A stretch of 64,000 nt of DNA from Diplosphaera chodatii (GCA_032358165.1 JAALGY010000032.1:3348001-3412000), one strand, 5' to 3'; counted from the first letter of the stretch, positions 34,943-47,400 are shown. The notes: generated by a model from the letters alone, not told the origin. Made by a program: numbers and translations.

Positions 34943-35793
34943 CCGCTGCAGAGGCCCTGGGCAAGTGCGCCTGTGGGCGGCGGTGACACCACCCCGAGGC
35001 AATGCACGCCGTGATATAGTGCATCATGCGTGATGTCAGGCAACACACTGTCATGGACGCAATGGCAAATTGACATATGGTGCGAATCACAAGCACCATT
35101 GAAGGTTGCGGTCAGCACCAGAATAACTAGTCAGATGTTGCGGTGTTGCGCACATCTTCAGTGTTTCACGAACGTTGTGATAACGTTTTTACCACAGAAG
35201 CGTACATGTTGATACTTTTACAGAACAGCAGGAGAAATACACGCTCACATGGCTGCAGAGGCTGCACTCTCTACATCTCTATGCAGCTGTGGGGTTCAGA
35301 CTCTCCCCATGTCCCCAGTCGTTGTTGCCTATCATCCGGATCCGAGTCTGATTGGCAGTCCTTCGAAATGCGCAACAGCAGATGGGAGCATTGCAGGATT
35401 TTCGCCGGGCGTGCTGGGCGCCCTCCAGACCGGGATAGCATTCGCATCCACATCTTTGGTTTGCATCGCATATGTTGATTCTGTTGCTAGGCGCCATGCC
35501 CACAATCGTGAGGGCGGCGTTTTGCGCACCAGCACAGACACTGATGTAGGCTGCTAGCGACACCTCCGACAATCCGGTGGCACATCTTTCGCCTGCAGTC
35601 GCACGTCACTGTCAAAGGTGACTTCAGCCTTCGCATCCAAGATGTCGCACCCCGCATCTGCATGCCACGCTGACACTGCACTGGTCACCTGCATGCATGC
35701 ATCGAGGCCCAGTCTGACGTTGTACACGATACGCACACCCGCGTATACAATCGCAGGCAGTCCCAGAAAGGTTCGACGCCTGCGCTGCTGAAC
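34943..35793. other. Intergenic, no gene seen
   Basis: About 850 bases with 3' UTR of the NIPA-like gene and upstream sequence of the next + strand gene. Several short ORFs on both strands lack coding character. A TGCATGCATGCATC run at 35691-35704 is the longest GCATGC-type word I noticed in the window. Confidence 0.55.
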
Positions 35794-38700
35794 ATGGCGC
35801 CGCTGCACAGTGTCACAAACCTGCGGACCCCGGCGCGGAGGGGCGCTGGTGATGCTGCCCCTGCTGTGGACGACCTGCTGAAGTTTACTATCCCCAAGCT
35901 GAAGCAGCCGGCCGCGCAGTCCGCCCGCAAAGCCGCGCAGCAGCCGTCAGGCGACAACTTCACTGGGCAAGCACCAGAGTCAGCTGGTTGGCAGCTCAGT
36001 CAAACTGCGCCGCAGCAGCTGCAGCTCGGCCCCGATGCATCGCATACCCAACAAGCAGCAGGGGACGGATCATACCATGCTGGTCAGGAGCACACAGCTC
36101 AACGGGCTGACCGGCTGTCAGCTGGACAACCAGAGGTGGTGGGCGAGCATGCCAGCACAGCTGTGTCAGGCCTAGCAGGCCCCGATACATCCCTGCTGGC
36201 AACGGCAAAGGCGGGGGTTGCCAGCAGGCCCGGCATCCCTCCTTCCGGCAGGGCGCTACAGGGCATCGGCACACGCCGCCTGCTGCCTCAGGGTGGCCAG
36301 GCAGCCAGGCGCCGCACATCCCACGCCCCTGCTGCAGTAAAGACGGAAGTCAGTAAGGCAGGGACACCGGCAGCGCAGCAGCTCCCACCCGCGTCACAGC
36401 TGCCATCTGCCGCAGCAACAGAGGCAGCCTTTGAGCCACATGGTGCAGAGGCAGCATCGGGCCCTGGCGTATGTGAGCAAAGGGATGCCAACAGCCCACA
36501 GCGCATGACGTCTCCGCCACCAAGATCTGAGGACCTTGTTGCGCACACGCCAGCCTCACAGCCACCAGCAAGGCAGCCACACACGCCGGCAGCTGCGGCA
36601 GAGGCTCAGGTTCCGGCGGAGGACTGGACGCCCGCAGCGCCGCACAGCACCCAGACGCCTTTGGCAGACACGCCGGTCAGCCGCTATGCAGACGCGGTAT
36701 CGGACGGCAGCGATGAGGATGCAGGCTTGGGCGGCAGCCCTGAGTACTGCCCAACCGGCGAGCGGCGGGCCACGCCGCAGGACGCGGTACACTGCCCCAC
36801 AATCTGCAGGGCTTGCACAAGTCATGGTCTTTCACGAGTGTGCTGTCCTGAGTCCCAGCAACTCGACAGCGTCAGCGAGCTCACAGCGTGACACACATGC
36901 TGCAGGACTCTGCTGACGAGCGGCTGTCATGCCAGTCACCCATCGTCACGCGGCGCGGGCGGCGCACCTCAGCCGCGGTGGTGCAGCGGTTTGGCGACTG
37001 GTACAATGGTGATGATGGCGAGGTATGATGTGTGGTGTGAGCTATTCCGCCTTGCTGGTTCGTATGCAACGTTACTGCCCTACGGCACACTTGCCCAGCC
37101 ATGCAAAACTGAGGAAGCAAACGATGCATGCGTCAAGCCAAAGGCACATGCAGTCCTCCCACACCGGGTGCGTGGGAGCGGTGGCATCTGTTGCGTCACG
37201 TCGTGTGCACACCGTCTGCAGCTGGACAAGGCGCTGCTGGACTACAACCGGCTGCGCGAGCGTGAGGCAGCTCAGCGGGGCGCTGACAGCGCCGCCAGGA
37301 CGGCCAAGGCCGCTGCCAGCCGTCGCAAGAGCGCGCTGCCGGTGAGGGCTCTGCGAGGTCCTTGCAGACGCTTGTCGGACTGATGCACTCCTGATGCATC
37401 TCTGTGGAGCTGCAGCCTCCCCTGCCAGCAGTGACACAGGACCTCACGCTGTCCCAACAGCTTGCCAGTGGACATGCGCAGGTGATGGTGGAGACGCCGG
37501 TGAGCACTGAGGCTGCCGCTGCGGAGAAGGCGGGGCGCCGGGCAGCACGCCAGCGGCGCACCACCCTCGCTCCAGGGCAGGTGAGCCCCAGGCCGACCAG
37601 AAGCATGCAGCCGGTGCCACCATGACTAGTCATGCTTGACCGGGGTGCAGCACTGCATGCATACACCGGCATGGACTCGAGACTGGGGGTTGCGGATGCC
37701 CGTTCGTGAGGTTGTTTCGTGCCTTCTGGTGCTGCGTAGGACACTGCCGCAGCAGTGGCAGCGATGTCCGAGCAGCTGACGGACTTGGCGGACAGGCTGC
37801 TGCCTGGCAAGGAGGCTGACCGGCCGTCTAAGCCCTCCGCACCGCTGCGGCAGCGCCTCCAGCAGTCGTGGCAGGGCAAGGTGTGCGGCCCTGGCTGGGG
37901 CATGGACACATTGGCGCACGTCAAGAGCTCATGTGTGGCGCAGGATGTGTGGCAGATGCGATCCCTGTGACAAACTCTGAGACATTGACGCATGCTCTCC
38001 CGTCTTGTCATCTCCTAGACAGGCGTCTCGTCTATCTTCATGTTATTCACTGCAGAGCTACTACGACCGGCTGCGGGACATTGCCGAGGAGAGCGAGGAG
38101 GAGCTGGCCAGCCCGCAGCGCCGCCGCAAGTCAGCGTCAGAGGCTCCAGTGCCCACGCCGCAGCCAGCCAGCAGGCCAGACAGCACAGCTGCAAGCGCTG
38201 AGCAGCCGTTGGCACAGCCACAGGCTGGGTGCCTTAATCGTGCTGTGGCCACAATAGCCAGCATTGACGCTGACGGCCGGCCTCGAGCCGCGCAGGCAAT
38301 GCCGCAGCAGGCCGCAACCGAGCAGAAGCAGAAGCGGCAGCCAGGCAAGAAGGCGGCGCACCGTCGCGAGAAGATGGCAGACCCTGCAGCAAGCCTGCCG
38401 GCTCCGCCTGTCGCTGCAGGTTCAGTTGCAACCGTTCAGGTGCAGACAGAGCCCGAGGCAGGGCAGATCACTCAGCTGCAAGCTGAGCTGCAGCAGCTGC
38501 GCCACGACGCGGCTCAGGCAGAGTTGCGCCATGCCGCCGATGTTGCAACCATTGCCACCGAGCTAGAAGCGGCAAGGCTTGCAGCGGCAGCGGAAGCACA
38601 GAAGGCGGACAACGAGGCAGCAGACACTGCACGGCGCCTGCAGGCTGCCGATGGCGAGGTGGGTCCCATTGCTCTGTGGAGCTGTGGAAGCCCTGACGAA

Positions 38701-39766
38701 AGATAGCGCGGCACAGTACATCGTCGCGTCGCAGCCTGATGTGTTTGAACCATGCTGACCATGCTATTAGCGCCTGAGACTCTGCACAGTAAGGGTTCTT
38801 CAAACCACGCTGTATGGTACTTGCAGGTGCAAGCGCTGCTCGCAAAGCTGCAGTCGGTCTCGGCTGCCAATGCCACGGCTGCTGCGGCAGAAGCGCAGGC
38901 CCGTGGCCGTACGGACTCACGTGCAGCAGCCAAACTCAAGGAAGTGCAGGTGAGATGCGGACAGCGACAGATGAGGCAGCACAAGCAGTGGGTCCTGGTC
39001 CCAAATGACGCTGCATGCAGGGTCCCAAGGGGAACATGAACATCCTGGCGAAACAAGCTGCCTACCCAGGCGAGCACGTCATCTGGCTGTTGCGCAGGCT
39101 GGCGCTGAGAAGAAGGCAGCGGCGCTGCAGACAGAGCGCGAGGCGAGGCGCGCCGCCGAGGCAAAGCTGGCAGACGCTGAGGCTGCCCGCCAGGCAGATG
39201 GTCGCCTGCGGCGCGCAGCCGAGAAGAAGGTGACCGACCGTGGTGTAGATGCTTGCAGAATCAGGACAGCTGGCGGCAATATCACATTGACCCGGCAGGG
39301 GGTATGTGTCTGCTTTGTCAGCAGCAGCAGCAGGAGTTGCTGGCGTGGATGTACGCTGGACAACCAGCAAATGCGCACTGTGCAGGCGAAAGACCTGGAA
39401 GCAAAGTTGGATGCGCAAACAAAGAGAACGCAGGAAGCGATGGCAAAAGCTGATGGCACCCGCAATATGGCGAAGGCATCTGCGGCGGCCATTGCCACGC
39501 TCGAGGCTCAGCTGGCTGGTCTGCAGGTGAGTTCGCAATGTTGTAGGGCATGTATGGAGTGTTTACCGTATGATTGCAAGTGACGCCTACTGCCAACCAT
39601 ATTGCTGGATGGCACCTTGCACATGTCCACGCCTGAAAATTATCACACTGCTCTGTGCCAGGCGGCGGCAGCGGCACAGGTTGCCGCGGTAGCAACACTA
39701 GCGGAGCAGACTATGAGCGCAGTGAGCAGTGGCGCTGCTGTTCGCAAGGCGCTGGCGGCATGCTAG
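35794..39766 (+). CDS. Large coiled-coil protein with disordered N-terminal half, function unknown
   Basis: The gene starts at ATG 35794 with MAPLHSVTNLRTPARR and DLLKFTIPKLKQP. A long first exon (to about 36787) encodes low-complexity Ala/Pro/Gln/Ser sequence with repeated TP dipeptides (HTPAS, HTPAA, DTPVS), candidate proline-directed phosphorylation sites. Later exons include RFGDWYNGDDGE (about 36905-37022), LDKALLDYNRLRERE (37221-37341), LTDLADRLLPGKEAD (37741-37880), SYYDRLRDIAEESEEEL (38057-38660), then heptad-rich blocks: QITQLQAELQQLRHDAAQAE, LLAKLQSVSAANATA, EKKAAALQTEREARRAAEAK and LEAKLDAQTKRTQEAMAKAD. It ends VRKALAAC at the stop 39764-39766. Basic N terminus, TP sites and a C-terminal coiled coil suggest a cytoskeletal or scaffolding protein; I do not recognise the family. 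Confidence 0.7.
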
Positions 39767-40191
39767 CACATCACACCGGCGATGCACAGATGTCGGCACT
39801 GCTGGCAGCACCTGGTTGGACTGTGTCGAGTTATCGACAAGCGAACAGTTCATGATCAACAAGTTGCAAATGCACACTGAATAAGGATGTATCCTGTTGT
39901 TACACCACATGACAGCTGAGTGTGAACGAGCACAAAACTGGTGCAAACACGATGCCATTCGCTGCACACTCTGCCACTCCACAGAACACAGACTTTGCAC
40001 ACGAGCGGACTTTAAATCACAACAGAAAGGTGATTGACGCTGGACAAGCAATGCTACCCAGCTGTCAATGCCTGATGAACCAGCCCTACTCGGCTTCAGT
40101 GTGCTACATGAAGCCAGGTGCCAGGTATTTTGAAGGTCAGCCACCTACTTGCTCGAGGCTAGGCATTCGAGATATACAAGCCCCATAGCAA
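39767..40191. other. Intergenic between convergent genes
   Basis: About 425 bases without a credible gene, holding the 3' UTR of the coiled-coil gene (+) and of the HAT/TPR fragment (minus). Confidence 0.55.
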
Positions 40192-40840
40192 CTACGCAGT
40201 GCCGCTCAGCTTAGCTCCGAGCTTTCTGCGGCTGACATGCTGCTGACGTGACGACACTGCGATGCGCGCTGCTTGCACTGGCTGCCACCGCAACACCTGC
40301 AGCAGCGCCATGGCATGCTGATGAGCACTCGGCACACTTTGGGAGACAACATTGACTCGCTCAGCTGCAGTACCAGCGACTGGGCAACCTGGGCCCGCAA
40401 CTACAGGCACAGCTGCGCACCGGTGCGCAGCGGGCGTCGGTGCGCGAGGCCCGCTCCAGTAGCGCAAGTGCCGCCCACATGTTGCCTGCCTGTAGTTCCA
40501 ACAGCCCCCAGGCTTGGCAGATCCTGGCGCTGCCCGGGTTCAACTGCAGCGCCTTCTGCAGCACCGCACGGCTGCGCACGAAGCGCCGCGTGCAGCTGTT
40601 GCCCTCTGATTGCGCTTCCGTCCGCTTTTCCATCTGCAGCGCATGGGGACATATTTGGAAACGAGTACGGAGGCGCTTGAGATGTCCTGTGATCACGCAG
40701 TAGGAACTTGCAGGTGGATGGCAGGGCGCATGTGGGGCAGGCTGCGGACCTGGGCCCAAGACACCCAAGCAATCTCCTCGTCTGGCTGCTGTGCTGTCGC
40801 CATGGCGAAGACCTGCCTGGCGTCATCATAATGCTGCTCC
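40192..40840 (-). CDS. HAT/TPR repeat protein fragment
   Basis: Three minus-strand exons are legible: one starting at 40840 with HYDDARQVFAMATAQQPDEE and WVSWAQ; a second (about 40430-40640) with RSRAVLQKALQLNPGSARIC and AWGLLELQAGNMWAALALLE; and a last (40192 to about 40308) with VLRWQPVQAARIAV, stop at 40192-40194. The paired helices (ARQVF...P...W..WA and A...L.P.....W...E...GN...A..L) are half-a-TPR (HAT) repeats of the type found in RNA-processing factors such as the chloroplast HCF107/Mbb1 group. Only about two repeats are present, whereas such proteins usually have ten or more. Either the 5' part lies in the unassigned 40841-42446 stretch in a form I cannot read, or this is a truncated copy. 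Confidence 0.5.
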
Positions 40841-42446
40841 CTGCACGCGTAGGGTCAGGGGGAAATTCTCACCCACGAGATCAACATGTACCTGATGCTT
40901 CGAGACGACCGTCAGGGAACCGCCGATGATGAAGCAACGTGAAGGGCAAGATACACAACTCATCGAGGTACATGGACGCAACAAACAGCGCCCGCGGACA
41001 ACAATTTCGAATGGCACGTGCTGGTGCTGCGTCAGACACAAGCACGGCGATGGGAGCGCAGCGGCACCTGGCAAGCCGGAGCGCCTGCAGGTAGTGTGCG
41101 CTCTTCTGCCTCCTAGTCGTGTGGCCGACGCCTGTGACGAACGCCCGCGACGGGACGACTTTGTTCATGCTCCTAGTCCCGGAGCTCCAGTTCACCCCCT
41201 GCCGCAGCGGTGTCCATTGGCTGGGCTGCCCGCTCTGCGAGGTGGATCCCGTCGCGTCGCAGGGAATGCTGCTGGCCCGTGTCAGCAACATCGCGCTGCT
41301 GCACCAGAAGTCAGTGTCCAGAATCACCTGCGCAAACCCTCTCTCTACCGTGCAAGTTTGTAGGCTGTGCTGGAAAGGTGCTGCCCCTACAGCGGGCGAC
41401 ACTGCTATATCTGCATGCATAGAGATTGTGGCCGAGGTGCATCTGCTACCTGCCAGCGCATGGACAGCTTGCTTCTCGCACACGCTTCGCGCCAGCGCCC
41501 CGAAAACCCCTTTCGCGGGAGGGACTCTGGAAGGTCCAACTGCGCAACATTCCAAGGCGGCATGCACCCTTCAAATTGCTCTCTGCTCTCTGTAGACTTG
41601 CCAGCGGTCATCAACGCAGCGCACCGTAACAGGGTGCGACAACGGAAGGTGCGATTGTTCGTTTGCACACCGCACAAGCCTGTCGAAGTTGAGTCACACG
41701 CATGATCTTGTTGCCTATTGAGCAAAAGCTGAGATAGAAAGTGGTGTTTCCATGAGTCAGACAGGGGTATCGCATCGACACAACAGCTGGGCGGCCCAAC
41801 ACCAGCAGCTGGCGAGTGGGCGATTCTGCATTCGTGGAGGTGAGCTAGCAGCAGCCCACCGCAACCGACTGGCCTGCCCACAAGACAGCCCAAACAGGCA
41901 CAAAAGCCATTCATGTTACACTCGAACAGCAGCGCGCTCTGCAACCAGCCCTGCTCCGTGAGGCTGCCTGAGGAGCATGCGGTCAGATAGACGTTGGCAA
42001 TGCGAGGTGCCATCCGCATGCAAAAGCAAAGCAGTGCGCCACCAGCAGACCCAGCGTCGGAGTTCGAGCAGACGGGTGTCAGGCAGGCCCGACCAGCTGC
42101 AAGGGCGTGTACCAGGCTTGTGGCGGACGCATGGAGCATTGCAACTGTTGAGGAGACACCCTGTGGGCGCGCTGTGGGCTGGATGATGTTGGCGGGATCC
42201 TCGGGGGCGTACTGTGGAGGGAGCACTGTGGGCATGAGGATGCTGGACAGGCCACCTTGCACGCTAGCGCATGGAGGCGCAGGTCGCTGCACCCTGCCAC
42301 CTCTGATCAAACCTTGCGATCTCACCCAGCAAGCATTGCGACTCCACCCTAGATGCCACGTGCAGCTGCGCCCGGTGGACATATCTGCAAAGGAGTTGCT
42401 CTGACATGTCCACCCGCCATGCAGCTGCAGGTGACCACCCGCCTGC
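40841..42446. other. Unassigned region with overlapping open frames on both strands
   Basis: Both strands are open over long distances. A minus-strand frame runs 41405-42586, another 40881-41567, and + strand frames lie at 41119-41595 and 41994-42404. Around 41119-41320 the minus and + readings share wobble positions, so GC at third positions cannot choose between them. Candidate exons are VPSRAFVTGVGHTTRR (minus) and LLVPELQFTPCRSGVHWLG (plus). The right end must include the promoter and leader of the SR protein gene. I cannot name a gene here. Confidence 0.3.
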
Positions 42447-43872
42447 ATGGCAAGCAAGACGGTGTACTGCGGCAACCTGCCAAGCGATGTGCGGCGTTCA
42501 GAGGTGGAGGACCTGTTCGCCAAGTATGGCCGCATCAGGGATGTTGACTTGAAGAACCCGACGCGGCCGCCTGCCTTCGCCTTCATCGAGTACGATTCCT
42601 CGCGTGACGCGGAGGACGCTGTGCGAGGCCGTGATGGCTACGATTTTGACGGCAACCGGCTGAGGGTGGAGTTGGCACAAGGCCGTGGCCGCGGCGGCTT
42701 CGGTGGTGGTGGTGGCCGTGGCTTTGGCGGTGGGTTCGGTGGACCTCCTCCCTTTGGCGGCGGCTTTGGCGGCGGCGGCGGCGGTGGATTCGGGTGAGGG
42801 CACCTCAGCATAGCACGTTTGAGAGGTGTGTGCACTCTGCACGTCGACATTGCCATTGCATCGATATTCTGATCGTTTTCAGCTGAACTTCTCAACCTGC
42901 AACCGATGAGCGGCAGAAGTCGCTGGTTTCCCAATGCAGGGGCGGTCGAGGCGGCGTGTCCCGCCAGACCGGGTACCGCCTGGTGGTCAGCGGCCTGCCG
43001 CAGTCCGCATCCTGGCAGGACCTCAAGGACACCTGCCGCAGATATGGCGACGTGACGTTCACGCAGGTGCAGCTGGCTCTGCTGCCTCCTGCATGCCTTG
43101 AAGCACTTTTCAGCCGCTCGGCGACCACAGGAATCAGGCTTGCAACACGTTGTGCAGGTGATGCGGGACAGCCGCGACCGCACCATCGGCATTGTGGACT
43201 ACGCCACGAAGGATGACATGAAGTATGCGCTCCGGAAGCTGGACGACACCGAGTTCAAGAACCCCTTTGACCGGTAGGCCATCACTGCCAATGTCGCACT
43301 GGCACAGGTGACAGCAGAGGTGTTGCATCTGCAAGCAGCTGTCTGGCAGCAAGACTCGGCTGTTTTCTCAGCAGAGGACGCTGCTGACACATCAGCTTGG
43401 GCATCACAGGGCGTACATCCGGGTGAAGGAGGAGCGCGGCCGCTCGCGCAGCCGCTCCCGCAGCCGCCGCCGCTCCCCCAGCAGCAGCCGCAGCAGGAGC
43501 CGCAGCCGCAGCCGCAGCCGGTCGTACTCATCGCGCTCTCGCTCCGCATCCAGCCGATCAAAGTCCAGGTGCGGGCTGCAGAGACTTGTATGGGAGCCAT
43601 GCTGCAGCGTCATATCATGCAATTGGTCTCCAGCTCTCGTTCCCTGCAGTACTGTAGGCTTGTAAGGGGTGACAGTGAGCTGATTTTATACGCTGCCTTA
43701 CGCGGGGCAACGTGTTGCAATGTGCAGGTCCAAATCTCCGCGCAGCAAGAGCAGGAGTCGCAGCCGCAGCGCATCCCCTGCCAAGTCCAAGAGCCGCGAT
43801 GCATCACCTGTTGAAAACGGCGCTGAAGCTGGTGAAGACGCCAATGGAAAGGACAGCCCCAGAGAGGATTGA
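42447..43872 (+). CDS. SR splicing factor with two RRMs (SRSF1/SF2-ASF type, plant SR30/SR34 group)
   Basis: Nuclear protein that binds exonic enhancers and recruits spliceosome components. Five exons (42447-42793, 42940-43066, 43158-43273, 43410-43568, 43728-43872) join in frame to 297 residues. RRM1 near the N terminus has RNP2 VYCGNLP and RNP1-like PAFAFIEY. A Gly/Arg/Phe-rich linker (from [15 protein letters not shown]) spans the first exon junction. The second, pseudo-RRM contains SWQDLKD, the heptapeptide diagnostic of the SRSF1 subfamily, in [17 protein letters not shown]. Exons 4 and 5 encode the RS domain, then a short acidic end ([19 protein letters not shown]). The start ATG sits directly before [11 protein letters not shown], as expected for the family. 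Plant relatives autoregulate by alternative splicing in the long intron inside RRM2; here intron 2 (43067-43157) is in the comparable place but short. Confidence 0.94.
43438..43568 (+). repeat. Arg-Ser dipeptide-coding repeat
   Basis: CGCAGC/CGCTCC repeats encode the RS domain of the SR protein. They are the usual substrate of SR protein kinases and form the low-complexity part of exon 4. Confidence 0.85.
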
Positions 43873-44412
43873 GGCCAGCTGATGTGCCCTGCTAAGGAGG
43901 CTCATTTGCGCCGGCTGACAGCGCTGCACGAGCGGTCCCCATCTGCTGGGGGTGATGCCATTGCCATTCTGTGGTTTAAAGCGTGCAAACTCGCGATACT
44001 TTTCACTACAGGACAAGCAGCACCCTGACGATGGATAGATCATCACACGGCCTCAAGTTTCCAGGGACCCTGCTAGCAACCAACTTGCTTAGCTGCTCAC
44101 CGATTCGACCGGGTCCGTTTCCGCCCATTTGCAACACAGGACACATGCTGCAGGGTGGTGGTTGCCGAAACATATGAAACACAAGCACATTTCACAGCAT
44201 GTGCTGTTGTGCTGTGCAAGGTCTCTCTGTAGAATTAGACCATGCAGCTACTGCGCCACGAGTAGCGTTGCACCCAGCGTTCTTAAATCGGTGATGTTGA
44301 TCAGCATTTGGAAGTGCAAGGCGACGATCTCTGTGCCGCGAAAGCGTGCACAGCCTGATGGCCGCCTTCGCTGATCATAGCAACCTTGTTCGCCGGTGAC
44401 AGGCGGGACAGC
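43873..44412. other. Intergenic between tandem genes
   Basis: 540 bases with the SR gene 3' UTR and the NEF1 upstream region. No ORF of coding quality on either strand and no clear promoter element. Confidence 0.5.
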
Positions 44413-47400
44413 ATGTCGACCCGCTTCGCACCAGGCCCATTCCGATACAATGGCAGGGTGGCAGCGTGCATCCTGCCCAGCCTGGTGGTTGTTGCCAGCT
44501 TCGGTGGTATACCTGCAGTCGCAGTGCTGGCGGTGAGTTTTCCGCGGCTTTGCCATGATGGCCAAATTGTTGTAGCCGCAATGATGCGCATGCAAGAGCT
44601 GCGGACATGGGCCGGAGGATCTTCATGCACCACGCAGGCCGGGGCTATGGTGGCGTACGTGCTCGATGCGCTGCGGCAAAAGGAGGGTGCCTTCGCTGCC
44701 ATATGGGTGACGTTGGGGGCTGTCAACCTGACGTTGATCTTCACTGCAGCAGCGTTTCCGTCCGGGCGCCCTGTCATCCTGGGGCTCTGCGTCATGGTTG
44801 CCAATGGAGCAACCCTGCTCCTGACCGGTCAGTATGACATGCTCGCGTATGCAGCGCATACGCATGGTTTCTGGCGTGTGGTACTTTGGCTTCAGGCCTG
44901 GGCAGAATACGGTCCCGTCTTCACTGGATCGCATGTCCCACCGCAGGCGTGTGGGCCACAGTGCAGTTCAAGTTCCTGCAGCTGCAGTACCCGCCGGTAT
45001 CGCTGGCCTTCGAGCGGCTGCTGCTGTCAGCGACACTGCCACTGGGGGCAGCGGTGCAGACCTGGGGAGTTGTGTCGGCTGTGGGCGCGTCCGCTGCGGC
45101 GTACTACCTCGCCGTGCTGCTAGCGCTGATGTACTATGCGCTGGTGCTGCCGCTGCCGTCGTCTTTCTATAAGTCGCCGGCCGGCCATGGCATTGGTGGG
45201 CTATGCTCACTGTGACCCCACATTGTGGCATGCATCACTGCAAGTCCTGCAACTGCATGCCGTATAGGAGGCTGCCATGAGGGTTAAAACTATGCCACCA
45301 GTTAGACATGTATCATGTCGTACTGGATCTGCAGGTGGTGGCAAGGCATCAACTGACACACGCATCCAGGGTCGCATGGATGGCGTTGTCAATGCGCTGC
45401 TGTTTGTATGCCTGCCGGTGTGGTTCTACATCGCAGTTCACTTCCAGTCGCTGCTCAAATGGGAGCATTTTTGGAGCGTCCTGATCCTGGGAGCCGCACC
45501 TTGGTGCCTGCTCAGCATGCTGGAAGGTGAGCAGTGCAGAGAAAGAGAACAAATGGGCAGTTGAAGGGCTGTTGACCACCCACCATGTACTTGAAACACC
45601 ATTGGCAGTTGGAGCCTGTTGTCATAGGACGGAGTGGCCTAAGCACAGAGTCTTCATCGATGCAGATGGCTTGTGGTGGCTATCAGCCAAAGCTGAACGG
45701 CGGCAAGCAATGCGGCTGGTCATCCTGCTGCCTGGGCTGACTGCGCTGCTGGCTGGCATTGAGGTGCCATGAGCTGTTGGCTGGTGCATGACGTTCCAGA
45801 TGTAGGGCACCTTCATGGTGAAATTTTGGCTGCCAGAAGCAGAGCATTTTCCGGCCACCGCAATGATTGGGTCTGGCGAATGACGCAGGGGCGCCTTGTG
45901 TTTCCTGCTTTTGGCGAGTATATCCGGCTGCACCCGCCCTTCAACTACATTGCAGTCACGGCAGCGCTGTACGGCGTCGCTTTCCTCGTCTTTCTGCACG
46001 TGGCAGGTGCCACCTAGTGACGCAGCCACGGCATAGCACTGGACATTGTCGCACTCCTGCTGTCAGCTTGCACCACGTATTTTCAACCTCCTTCGGGATG
46101 TACCACAGTCCTCATACTGTCAGGGATTAGCCGTCGTTTCGCAGGACTGCTGGGCGATGCGGTGGCCAGCACTTTGGATGGCGCAGCGCTCATGATTGCC
46201 GCTGGAGCTGGGGCGCTGGCAGCTGGTGTGCCAATCACCGTGATGCCGGCGCCGCTGCTGGCGGCCGGCGGGCTGGCGATGTATCTGGACACTGACGCCC
46301 TGCGGGACTACCTGCTGTTCGTTGCTGGCGTCCTGGGAACAGGTGAGCAACCGACCACAATTGAGAGCAGCTTGACGGCTTGTAACAGTTCCAGCTTCAG
46401 ATGTGCCTGGACATACGGGTCCTTGCTGGAGCTCATGACACTCATCTGGATGCTGGATCATCCCGCTTCTCCCAGGCAGTGCGTGTGACAGCTGACAGCT
46501 GCTGGATGGCTTTGCTCAGAGTGACCTCTCCAGCAGCGCATTGGGCAACATGCAGCATATTTCAGCATCTTGCCAATCAGATGGTCCGTGCTGTGCTGTG
46601 CAGCCATCTGGTTTGTGGTGCACCACTTCTGGTTCCTGGACGTGAGAGTGGGCGGGCTGCCGGTGCGGCTGCTGTGCCGGCTGCTGCTGGCGGCGCTCAC
46701 GCCCGCAGTGCTGCTGCCGGGCCTCATCCGCTCCGGCGCCTCCAAGTCCCTGGTCTCCACCCTCATGCTGCTGCAGGTGATGGTGGCAAGCTGGCTTCTT
46801 GCACGCTTCAGCGAGTGCCCATTAGAGCAAAACAGTGGTGTGCTGAGCTTGAACAAGTCATGCGTACCAGAATAAAGCTGACCCGCTGGGGAATCAAGTC
46901 ATTGGACGATGATGCCCACGGTATATGAGCAGATGAACGGCATGGCTGGTGGTCACCTCATGTTGTTGCGGCTGGCAGGCGGGCCTGATCTTTGCGGTGG
47001 AGGAGCGCCTGTACAGCGGCGAGCACGAGGACATGGTGTCGGCGGCGTACCCCGCCTTCCTGGTGCTGGCCAGCAGCGGCCTGGGCATCGCGCTGACAGC
47101 GCGGCTAGCGCAGGTGGGGTGTCAAATCTCGACAGTATGGCTCGATGATGAGCAACTTGCACTTTGGACACCTGCTGATACTGAATACCCATGGCCTGGC
47201 CAGGTTGTGGAAAGGTTGTGGCGCCCTGGACTCCTGGCAAGTGTGCTCTTGAATGCTCTGCAGGCAGACCGCATTGGCCTCATCTCGGGGTGGGCGCTGC
47301 ACTGCATCTACGCCAGCAAGCTCGCGATGCTGCTGGTGCCTGATGTGAGCCTCTCTTTGGCCTCTGCAATTGTGCACTTATGGTTGGCTGTCTGGCGGCC

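Noticed and set aside
41405..42586. Minus-strand open frame of 393 codons as a single-exon gene
   Set aside because: Its first part overlaps the proven RRM exon of the SR gene in antisense, and the rest has no domain and scattered Cys/Trp; kept only as an unassigned region.
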